From assembly GCA_044356825.1 (NCBI GenBank), contig JBIKVM010000071.1, positions 1 through 12,105 on the forward strand: a DNA stretch of 12,105 nucleotides, written 5' to 3'. Below are positions 6,181-12,105 of this stretch, piece by piece (the first letter of the stretch is position 1; each line of letters begins with the position of its first letter). The DNA comes from JAUREX01 sp044356825 (lineage in GTDB: Bacteria > Pseudomonadota > Alphaproteobacteria > Rhodobacterales > Rhodobacteraceae). Below the pieces are notes generated by a model. The model saw only the letters and a program-made list of their open reading frames with translations. It was not told the origin of the DNA and did no database searches. A program made the translations under genes and the position numbers.

Positions 6181-7779
6181 ATGATGCACGCGCCCGGGCC
6201 AGCCGCGCCCTCTCGAAGTGTTGCCGTGCTCGGCGGCGGGACCGCGGGTTGGCTCGTGGCGCTGATGCTCCAGCGATTTACGCAAATGAACGGCCTGAGG
6301 CTGAAGGTCTCGGTGGTCGAATCCAGCTCGATCCCGACCATTGGTGTCGGTGAGGGGACCACAGCCGTCTTTCGGCTGATGTTGAGGCGCCTCGGGCTGG
6401 ACGAAGGCGAGTTCACCCGCAGCACTGGCGCGACGGTGAAGCTGGGCATCCGTCACCAGGGCTGGGCGACCGCGGCGGACCATTACAACGCTCCGATCGA
6501 CGAACCCCATCACATTCCGGAGCGTCACGAGAAGCACAGGGCAGACCTTGCGGTTGGAATTCATGCGCAAGCGGTCGCCAGCGGTCATCCACTTGCGGAC
6601 AGCCATCTTTTTGGCCATCTGATGCGTCGTGATGGCGTACCTTGGGTGTCCGGCCGCCTTGGCGAACTGCAGCCGGTAAGCCCTTTCGACTATGCGTTCC
6701 ATTTCGACCAGGCCCGCGTCGGCTTGTGGCTGCGCCAGAAGGCCGGAGGCGTGGCGCATATCGATGCGCGAATGGTCGGGGCCGACCGCGACCCCCAGAC
6801 CGGCGACGTCAAGGCGCTGTTGCTTGATGGCGACAAGCGGATCGAGGCGGATTTCTTCATTGATTGCAGCGGATTCCGGCGCGCGCTGATCCTGGGCTGC
6901 ATGCGGGGGGCGTGGCACAGCTATGCGGCGGAACTGCCTGCCAACCGGGCCATGCCCTTCTGGCTCGACCATGACCCCGCCCGCGACATTGCGCCCTACA
7001 CGCTTGCAGCTGCACAATCGGCCGGCTGGATGTGGGCGATCCCCACGCAAGAGCGTCTTGGCTGCGGATATGTCTACTCTGACCACTTTCTCGATCCCGA
7101 TGGCGCACAGCGCGAGATCGAACGGGTACTTGGGCGGCGGATAGAGCCGCGCAACGACCTGAAGTTCGACGCCGGTCGGCTCGAGGAGGCCTGGGTCGGC
7201 AACTGTCTCGCGGTCGGCCTGTCGTCCAGCTTCCTTGAACCTCTTGAGGCGACGTCCATTCATGGCACCATCGTCCAGATGATGCACTTCACCGAAAGAT
7301 GCCTCCATGCCCTCTGGACTCCCGGTGCCGTTGATGAGGCGCGGCGCGACTACAATCGCTTCGTCGCGCGCCAGGTCGACGATTTCCGGGACTTCATCAA
7401 TCTGCACTATGTCAGCCGCCGGACTGAGCCCTTCTGGCAGGAGGTCCAGCGGTCCTTCATTCTCGAGGTGAACCGGCACCGCCTGTCGTCGTGGCGCCGC
7501 AGGATGCCCGTTGCGGCGGATTTTGTCCGGCTCCCCGGCAATCTGCCCCATGTCCAGGAGCAACTTCACGTCCCGGTCCTGGCGGGACTGGGCCTCATTC
7601 GCAAACCAGCGGCCCGCGCGTTCCTTGGGGGGCTTCCCCAGTCCGGGACTGGGGTTGCCGGCCTCGCTGCGCAACTGCGGCAACGGCATGCCGAAGCCGC
7701 GAGCCGCTGCCTGTCCCATCGCGGGTATCTCAAGGCTGTTTTGGGCGAGGTGGTCGCGGAGGCGTCGGCGGCGCGGTGA
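6181..7779 (+). CDS. Flavin-dependent tryptophan halogenase-family protein (PrnA/Trp_halogenase)
   Basis: This 532-residue cytoplasmic FAD enzyme belongs to the family that chlorinates or brominates indoles using FADH2, oxygen and halide. ATG 6181 has GGAG (6170-6173) seven bases ahead; the frame is open to GTG 6166, which has poor ribosome-site spacing. The FAD-binding loop GGGTAGW is at 18-24. GVGEGTTAVF (55-64) is the family's GVGEAT-type motif. ATVKLGI (84-90) holds K87, matching the catalytic lysine (K79 of PrnA). A second flavin motif IDCSGFRR is at 227-234. The hallmark WxWxIP is present as WMWAIP (283-288). FLEPLEATSI (351-360) holds E356, matching catalytic E346 of PrnA. Everything expected for halogenation is therefore present. 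No flavin reductase gene is in the window. The residues around 100-125 give no reason to assume tryptophan as substrate, so the natural substrate is unknown. It diverges from the GntR gene and converges on the sugar operon. Confidence 0.88.
   Translation: MMHAPGPAAPSRSVAVLGGGTAGWLVALMLQRFTQMNGLRLKVSVVESSSIPTIGVGEGTTAVFRLMLRRLGLDEGEFTRSTGATVKLGIRHQGWATAADHYNAPIDEPHHIPERHEKHRADLAVGIHAQAVASGHPLADSHLFGHLMRRDGVPWVSGRLGELQPVSPFDYAFHFDQARVGLWLRQKAGGVAHIDARMVGADRDPQTGDVKALLLDGDKRIEADFFIDCSGFRRALILGCMRGAWHSYAAELPANRAMPFWLDHDPARDIAPYTLAAAQSAGWMWAIPTQERLGCGYVYSDHFLDPDGAQREIERVLGRRIEPRNDLKFDAGRLEEAWVGNCLAVGLSSSFLEPLEATSIHGTIVQMMHFTERCLHALWTPGAVDEARRDYNRFVARQVDDFRDFINLHYVSRRTEPFWQEVQRSFILEVNRHRLSSWRRRMPVAADFVRLPGNLPHVQEQLHVPVLAGLGLIRKPAARAFLGGLPQSGTGVAGLAAQLRQRHAEAASRCLSHRGYLKAVLGEVVAEASAAR
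7636..7654. repeat. Perfect 19-base palindrome inside the halogenase-family gene
   Basis: CCCCAGTCC (7636-7644) and GGACTGGGG (7646-7654) are exact reverse complements around a single central base. The palindrome sits near the 3' end of the halogenase gene and encodes part of GLPQSGTGVAG. A preceding G-run (7627-7632) could compete for pairing with the C-run. It may be a chance product of GC-rich coding sequence, or a hairpin acting on readthrough transcripts from the convergent operon. Confidence 0.5.
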
Positions 7780-7800
7780 CCGGCAGCCAACGGGCCGGCC

Positions 7801-8568
7801 TCAGCCCGCGAAGCGCGCGCCGATACCGCCATCCACACGCCAATGCGCCCCCGTCACAAACGAGGCTTCATCGGACAAGAGGAACACTGCGCAATTCGCG
7901 ACTTCGTCCGGCGTTCCGATACGGCCCATGGGATGAACCTCGAGAACCTTATCGAGCGTGCCTGCCGGGGCATTCGAAAGATAGTCGCGCACCAGTTCTG
8001 TCGCCGTCCAGCCCGGCGAAAGCGCATTCACCCGGACCTGGTGCTCTGCGACTTCGAGGGCGAGTGATCGCGTCAGCCCCACTAGCCCCGATTTCGCCGC
8101 GGCATACGGGAAGTACCCTTTGAAGGTCTGGTCCGCATGGACTGACGCGATATTGAGGATCGCGCCCCGTCGCTGCGCGATCATGGCTGGCAGGACGAGT
8201 TTCGCACAATACCAGGCCGCCTTGAGGTCGATGGCAAAGACGGCCTCCCATTGATCCTCGGTCATGGTAACCGGATCGGCATAGGAGTTGCGGCCCGCAT
8301 TGTTCACAAGCGCCGTGATTTCGCCGCTGCGGGCAACGGCTTGCGCATGAGCCTCTTTCAGCGCGTCTAAATCGGTGATGTCGACCTTGAAGAGGCCAAG
8401 GCGGCCCGCTTGCCCTGTTTCGTGCGCCATCGCGCCCAAAGCGGCCGCATCGATGTCCATGACCGATGCCAGCCCACCTTCCCGCAACACCTTGCGCACG
8501 ATGGCGGCGCCGATGCCCTTTGCGCCTCCGGTCACCATGACGTGCTGCCCCTCCATCCTGTCAGACAT
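7801..8568 (-). CDS. Short-chain dehydrogenase/reductase (SDR), NAD-preferring; candidate sugar dehydrogenase
   Basis: This 255-residue classical SDR is a soluble NAD(P)-dependent oxidoreductase. The cofactor loop TGGAKGIG is at 13-20. D38 after the second strand (VMDID) favours NAD over NADP. NNAG is at 89-92, and the catalytic set is S142, Y155 and K159 (YxxxK). The ending VDGGIGARFAG is typical of the family. The start at ATG 8568 follows AAGGGAGG at five bases and overlaps the end of the epimerase-like gene by eight bases, so it is the last and translationally coupled gene of the operon. Family members include glucose, galactose and fucose dehydrogenases as well as acyl-carrier reductases. 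Linkage to alpha-galactosidase and a mutarotase-like protein makes a galactose-type sugar dehydrogenase a reasonable inference, but the sequence does not prove the substrate. Confidence 0.9.
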   Translation of the reverse strand: MSDRMEGQHVMVTGGAKGIGAAIVRKVLREGGLASVMDIDAAALGAMAHETGQAGRLGLFKVDITDLDALKEAHAQAVARSGEITALVNNAGRNSYADPVTMTEDQWEAVFAIDLKAAWYCAKLVLPAMIAQRRGAILNIASVHADQTFKGYFPYAAAKSGLVGLTRSLALEVAEHQVRVNALSPGWTATELVRDYLSNAPAGTLDKVLEVHPMGRIGTPDEVANCAVFLLSDEASFVTGAHWRVDGGIGARFAG

Positions 8569-9466
8569 CCCGCCCTCCCTTGGGCATGTCGGCTTCCAGA
8601 CGGATTTCGATGGTCCACCCCAAGCTTTGCCCCGGGCTCAGGACGGGTGCCAGCCCCTGACGCGCCGCGTCCTCCAGCCCGTCGCAGGGGCAGGTCGTCG
8701 GTTCGAAAGCCACATGGGTCAAATCGCCATCCGCCGGCCAGCCGCGGTTGTTGATCCACAGCCCGACATACTGCGCGGGGCTGCTATTGAGCCATCGGAA
8801 CTCGATGGCTCCCCGGTTCGACTCCAGGCGCGCGATGACCTCACCACGGGCCTCCGCGAAGAGTTTTGCTGCCCATCCCGCGCCAGAGGGCCGAAGCGCA
8901 TCAAAAGCTGCAGGCACACTTGCCCCCCCAGCTTTCAGAAGCGCGCGGGGAAACGAGGCCAATATCTCGGGGTCCGATGTCCAGGCCGGAAGGAATGGCC
9001 CGTGACCCTTCAGGCACACGACGTCTCCGGGCTGGGTCTTCAGAAGGGCGTGCTGGCTCCAGAGCCAGGGCACGCTCTGAGCCCCGGTGTTTTCAACCCG
9101 ATAGTCAGCGATGATCGAAGCATCGGCGAGACTCAGGGAGCGGCGGAACCGGACTGGCTCCACCATCCAGGTCATATCGCAAGACAGGCCACCGGACGTG
9201 TAATGCGTCGGAGGTCGGCCCCAGATCTCCCCGTGGTCCCTCAATGCGCCCCATGGGGCAAGACCGGCCGCCGATGCTGCGATGCTGGGGAAGCACTCGT
9301 CCCACCCCCCGGCGCGGGACTGGTCATAGTCCATGTCACCTACGGCCGGGCTTGTCCCCCAGACATCGATCCACTCCCGCCCCGACCGCAAATCGACGAC
9401 AGAGGTCACGCGCCCGCCCTCGGGTTGCACCTCGACGCGAAGCGATGTGGACTGCAGCCGGATCAT
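8561..9466 (-). CDS. Aldose 1-epimerase-like protein (galactose mutarotase fold)
   Basis: This 301-residue soluble protein resembles aldose 1-epimerases, which interconvert alpha and beta anomers of free sugars through a His/Glu acid-base pair on a beta-sandwich. The visible family-like features are GGWDECFPS (53-61), DHGEIWG (77-83, with H78), a central SQHALLK (137-143, with H139) and FEPTT (254-258, with E255, a likely catalytic glutamate). It closes with the familiar LSPGQSLGWTIEIRLE (276-291). The match is to a divergent branch rather than close to GalM, so which histidine is catalytic is not certain. The start is ATG 9466 with a weak GGTGG ribosome site. It lies 33 bases after the upstream SDR stop and overlaps the downstream SDR start by eight bases. 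In context it would supply the right anomer of the released sugar to a dehydrogenase. A non-enzymatic sugar-binding role remains possible. Confidence 0.78.
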   Translation of the reverse strand: MIRLQSTSLRVEVQPEGGRVTSVVDLRSGREWIDVWGTSPAVGDMDYDQSRAGGWDECFPSIAASAAGLAPWGALRDHGEIWGRPPTHYTSGGLSCDMTWMVEPVRFRRSLSLADASIIADYRVENTGAQSVPWLWSQHALLKTQPGDVVCLKGHGPFLPAWTSDPEILASFPRALLKAGGASVPAAFDALRPSGAGWAAKLFAEARGEVIARLESNRGAIEFRWLNSSPAQYVGLWINNRGWPADGDLTHVAFEPTTCPCDGLEDAARQGLAPVLSPGQSLGWTIEIRLEADMPKGGRDV

Positions 9467-9499
9467 GCCACCAGGACCCGAAAGTTCGACCGACCGGAA

Positions 9500-10267
9500 T
9501 TACAGCGCCGCGATATACCCGTTGTCCACATAAAGATGGGTTCCTGTGATGAAGGCGGACTCGTCGGAGGCGAGGAACAGGACGGCCTTGGCGATGTCTT
9601 CGGGCCGACCCACTCGCCCCTGCTTGGACGAGATGGCAGCGTCGGATACATCCGCGCCAAGCGAGGAAAGTGCCGCAAGCTCCCGCTCGCCGTGCGGCGT
9701 CCGCACGAAGCCCGGACACACGGCGTTGCAGCGGATTCCCCTGTCCCGGAACTCCACGGCGATGGCGCGGGCGAACATGTGGCAGGCCCCCTTCGTCGTG
9801 TCGTAGAGAACTTCGTTCGGGGCGGCGCAGACGCCCGATATCGACGAGGTACAGACGATGGCCCCCCCACCTCGGCGGATCATGCCGGGCAAAACGGCGC
9901 GCGTCACAAGGAACATGGATCGGACATTGACGGCATGGGGGCCGTCCCAGTCCGTCACGGTCAGTTCGAGAAATGGCTTTACCACGACGGATCCGGCATG
10001 GTTGAATAACACGTCAAAGTCACCGAAGGCTTTCTGAGCACGGCCCACGGCCTCGACAACCTGCTCCTCATCGGACACGTCGGCGGAATAGGCGTGGCAT
10101 TCGGCACCCGTGGCGCGGATCGCATCGGCGGTCTCGGCGCCTGTCTCTGCATTGTGGTCGATGATCGCGACCCTTGCACCCTCTGCCGCAAAAAGCCTGG
10201 CGGTCGCCGCGCCCATTCCCGTCGCCCCGCCAGACACCAAGGCGGTCTTGCCTGCAAGTCGTCCCAA
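9500..10267 (-). CDS. Short-chain dehydrogenase/reductase (SDR) with TTG start
   Basis: This second classical SDR of the operon is also 255 residues. The cofactor loop SGGATGMG is at 12-19, D37 (IIDHN) again suggests NAD, NHAG at 89-92 stands where NNAG is usual, and the catalytic residues are S142, Y155 and K159. The end, ITGTHLYVDNGYIAAL, is typical of the family. The start is TTG at 10267: the frame has no suitable ATG, MGRLAGKTALVSGG is the standard SDR N-terminus, and GGGAGG lies five bases upstream. It follows the GH36 stop by 57 bases. It shares fold and length with the SDR at 7801-8568 but differs clearly in sequence, so it is not a recent duplicate. The two may oxidise different sugars or act at successive steps. 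The substrate cannot be read from the sequence. Confidence 0.88.
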   Translation of the reverse strand: MGRLAGKTALVSGGATGMGAATARLFAAEGARVAIIDHNAETGAETADAIRATGAECHAYSADVSDEEQVVEAVGRAQKAFGDFDVLFNHAGSVVVKPFLELTVTDWDGPHAVNVRSMFLVTRAVLPGMIRRGGGAIVCTSSISGVCAAPNEVLYDTTKGACHMFARAIAVEFRDRGIRCNAVCPGFVRTPHGERELAALSSLGADVSDAAISSKQGRVGRPEDIAKAVLFLASDESAFITGTHLYVDNGYIAAL

Positions 10268-10272
10268 GTCTT

Positions 10273-10278
10273 CCTCCC
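10273..10278 (-). promoter_or_regulatory. Ribosome binding site deciding the TTG start of the upstream SDR
   Basis: GGGAGG on the minus strand, five bases before TTG 10267, supports the rare start codon. No alternative ATG with a ribosome site is present in this frame. Confidence 0.65.
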
Positions 10279-10311
10279 TTCCTGCAATCCAGTCTTGTCC
10301 TGGTCCGGGCC

Positions 10312-10324
10312 CGCCGATCCGGCG
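10312..10324 (-). other. Short GC hairpin directly after the GH36 stop codon
   Basis: CGCCG (10312-10316) and CGGCG (10320-10324) pair around a 3-base loop, immediately past the TAG stop at 10325-10327. There is no T-run, so it is not a complete terminator. It could stabilise the alpha-galactosidase message or be chance in GC-rich DNA. Confidence 0.25.
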
Positions 10325-12105
10325 CTAGCCCAGACGTTCAAATGCGATCCGTTCAGACCTGTAGGGCGCGTCGAGCGTCAGGGTGATGCCTGCCTCCGCC
10401 TCTACGCCCGTCAACCGTAGGGTCCGGCCGTCGGAAAGCGTGGCGAGGTAGCTTGCATCACGCTCCAGCCCGGGCAGGCGCAGACGGAACGCGTCGTCCG
10501 ACGCTTCCAGGCGGAAGACGAAGGCAATGGCACGACCGCCGTCCGCCGCGACATGGGCCATTGCGGCCCATCCGCCAAGGCCCTCGAGGCTCGGCTGTGC
10601 CGTCAGGATGAACTGCTGGCCATCCTGCACCAGTGGGCGCGCAATGGCCTTGTACCAAGCCACCTCTGCGGCTGCAGCGCGCCGTTCCTCGTCCGACCAT
10701 GCGGCGACGCGGGCGCTGATGCCGAAACTGCCCAGCATCGCGATGCGCAGACGGAACAAGAGATCACCACGCTCGTCGGCCTCGGCCTCCTTGGCATAGG
10801 GAACATCGCCCGGCGGCCATTCGATCAGCCAGTCGTTGCACAGTTCCGGGGGATGGCAGAGCTGGAGCCCGAAGTGGATGGACAGGTTACGGAGAGGCCG
10901 CCATTCGTCGCTCATCCACTGGGTGTTGCCCCGACGCAGAGTCTCGGCATCGAACCGCCCGCCACCCGAGGCGCACATCTCGATCACCAGATCCGGCAAG
11001 GCCGCCCTCAACTCTTCCTGCAGCCTGTGGACACCGCGACAATGCGCAACCACGGGATCGAGCCGCGACAGATCGCTGTCGATCTCGGGCGCCCAACCAC
11101 CGCGCAACAGATCTTCGTTGAAGTCCCATTTGATCCAGCTGGCCCCCGTATCCCGAAGGATCGACAGAATGGTGTCGCGCACATGCTCGCGCGCGGCATC
11201 GATCCCAAGGTTCAGAATCCCCCTCTGGCGTCCAGATCGCGCAATGCCGTTGACCCGATGGAACCACTCGGGATGTGTCTTGTGCAGCTTTCCGGTGTAG
11301 CCGACACTTTCGGGCTCGAACCAGATTCCGAAGCCCAGCCCGTGGCTGCGGTAAGCATCGCTGAGTTCCTTCAGTCCGTTCGGGAAGCTTTCATTGTGAA
11401 CCATCCAGTCGCCGGTCAGTTCGAAGGGATTGTCCCCGGGGACGGAGGCCTCGTTCTGAAACCAGCTGCCGTCAAGCACGAAGACCTCGCAGCCCAATTG
11501 CGCGACAAGAGGAAGCAGGTCCTTGAGGTCCTGCACGCGTGACGTCCCCGGGAAGGGGTACCAGCTGTTGAATTGCACGGGCACAAGGGGACGCCCGGCT
11601 GCCTGCTGCGCGCGGCGATGGGCGTGCAGTTTCTGCGTTGCCAGGTTCAGATCGCCCTCAACGCGCAATAGCGTCACGGTCGGCAGTTCGAAAACCTCGC
11701 CGGCGCGCAACTCGGTCTGGAACGCGACTTCCGGCAGGCCACCCGAGACGAAAAGTCCATCATCGCGGTGCCGCGCGTGCATGTGCCAGTTGCCGGACCA
11801 GCCAAGCTGAATCAGGACAGTCGCCTCGCCCACGGTTGCGGCGAGCCAGGGCTGATATTCGAAACCGGTCTTGCCCGAGCGGCTTTCCATGAGGATCGGT
11901 GTATTGTCCGGGCGGATCGTCCTGACCTGGCCTTCGCTAGACCAGGAGCCGGTCACGTAACGGATCTCGCGGATCTCGCCGACGATCTGGGTTGAAAAGC
12001 TGAGCGCGCCTCTGATGTCGATCGGCGCCCCCCCGGTATGCTCCAGCGTCGTGCGCCGGAGCAGGACGCCCGTTTCGGCGTCGTGCTCCAGCGTCCAGTG
12101 CAGCA
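10325..12105 (-). CDS. GH36-family alpha-galactosidase (5' end outside window)
   Basis: This retaining glycoside hydrolase would release alpha-linked galactose from melibiose, raffinose-type sugars or related glycans. About 592 codons are visible and the frame stays open to the right edge, so the N-terminus is missing. A GTG at 11956 is not the start: homologous-looking sequence continues upstream (LHWTLEHDAETG, then EIREIRYVTGSWSSEG), part of the N-terminal beta-supersandwich. The TIM-barrel begins near FNSWYPF and LDGSWF. The nucleophile is the Asp of IKWDFNED (codon 11123-11125). The general acid/base is the Asp of QWMSDEW (codon 10907-10909), after the hallmark CASGGGRFD. Both catalytic residues are present. 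The C-terminal beta domain runs to the TAG at 10325. No signal peptide can be assessed. It heads an operon with two SDRs and an epimerase-like protein. GH36 also includes stachyose/raffinose synthases and alpha-N-acetylgalactosaminidases, so exact specificity is open. Confidence 0.9.
   Translation of the reverse strand, partial: LHWTLEHDAETGVLLRRTTLEHTGGAPIDIRGALSFSTQIVGEIREIRYVTGSWSSEGQVRTIRPDNTPILMESRSGKTGFEYQPWLAATVGEATVLIQLGWSGNWHMHARHRDDGLFVSGGLPEVAFQTELRAGEVFELPTVTLLRVEGDLNLATQKLHAHRRAQQAAGRPLVPVQFNSWYPFPGTSRVQDLKDLLPLVAQLGCEVFVLDGSWFQNEASVPGDNPFELTGDWMVHNESFPNGLKELSDAYRSHGLGFGIWFEPESVGYTGKLHKTHPEWFHRVNGIARSGRQRGILNLGIDAAREHVRDTILSILRDTGASWIKWDFNEDLLRGGWAPEIDSDLSRLDPVVAHCRGVHRLQEELRAALPDLVIEMCASGGGRFDAETLRRGNTQWMSDEWRPLRNLSIHFGLQLCHPPELCNDWLIEWPPGDVPYAKEAEADERGDLLFRLRIAMLGSFGISARVAAWSDEERRAAAAEVAWYKAIARPLVQDGQQFILTAQPSLEGLGGWAAMAHVAADGGRAIAFVFRLEASDDAFRLRLPGLERDASYLATLSDGRTLRLTGVEAEAGITLTLDAPYRSERIAFERLG

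Noticed and set aside
6155..6184. Nine-residue leader frame (GTG, MADMCGVAR) overlapping the halogenase start as ATGA
   Set aside because: The nearest Shine-Dalgarno-like sequence (AGGAG, 6136-6140) is 14 bases from the GTG, and the halogenase has its own well-spaced GGAG, so a coupled leader peptide is not supported.
6091..7719. 542-codon open frame on the minus strand opposite the halogenase gene
   Set aside because: It mirrors the halogenase gene codon for codon, its translation has no recognisable domain, and long antisense frames are common in GC-rich DNA. All halogenase motifs lie in the plus-strand frame.
7780..7800. Possible bidirectional terminator in the 21-base convergent gap
   Set aside because: Only a short imperfect CCGG/CCGG pairing is visible, and there is no T-run on either strand.
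8375..10009. 544-codon plus-strand frame opposite the epimerase-like and SDR genes
   Set aside because: It runs across parts of three well-supported minus-strand genes, has low-complexity basic and proline-rich composition, and shows no domain or clear ribosome site.
10553..11542. 329-codon plus-strand frame opposite the GH36 gene
   Set aside because: A shadow of the alpha-galactosidase gene; the GH36 catalytic motifs are on the minus strand and the antisense translation is unrecognisable.

Overview
The window is GC-rich, gene-dense DNA with short intergenic gaps and frequent start/stop overlaps. Base composition and gene families fit an alphaproteobacterium of the Rhodobacterales/Rhizobiales type; this is inference, because no rRNA or other taxonomic marker is present. 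Every gene I can support belongs to a carbohydrate-uptake and sugar-processing island. I see no RNA genes, insertion sequences, CRISPR arrays or phage genes.

Left part (1-5015, all minus strand): a peptide/nickel-type (Dpp/Opp family) ABC importer, transcribed in the order solute-binding protein (2961-5015), DppB-type permease (1893-2888), DppC-type permease (739-1896), DppD-type ATPase (1-755, running off the left edge). The permease and ATPase genes overlap by 4 and 17 bases. A perfect 12-bp hairpin lies between the binding-protein and first permease genes. A good sigma70-like promoter precedes the binding-protein gene at 5056-5083.

Middle (5016-6180): a FadR-type GntR/FCD regulator (5224-5988, minus) lies between two AT-rich control regions. 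These two regions share a near-identical 12-mer (5067-5078 and 6114-6125), a candidate operator for the regulator.

Right part: a flavin-dependent tryptophan-halogenase-family gene (6181-7779, plus) diverges from the regulator. It converges, with a 21-base gap, on a minus-strand operon of GH36 alpha-galactosidase (10325 to beyond the right edge), SDR oxidoreductase (9500-10267, TTG start), aldose-1-epimerase-like protein (8561-9466) and a second SDR oxidoreductase (7801-8568).

Working model (inference): the ABC importer brings an alpha-galactoside oligosaccharide into the cell, GH36 releases galactose or a related sugar, the epimerase-like protein equilibrates anomers, and one or both SDRs oxidise the sugar; the GntR protein senses a pathway intermediate. 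A peptide-family importer paired with alpha-galactosidase recalls the agp/aga alpha-galactoside system of Sinorhizobium meliloti. The halogenase-family enzyme has no obvious place in this pathway and is the most interesting element here.
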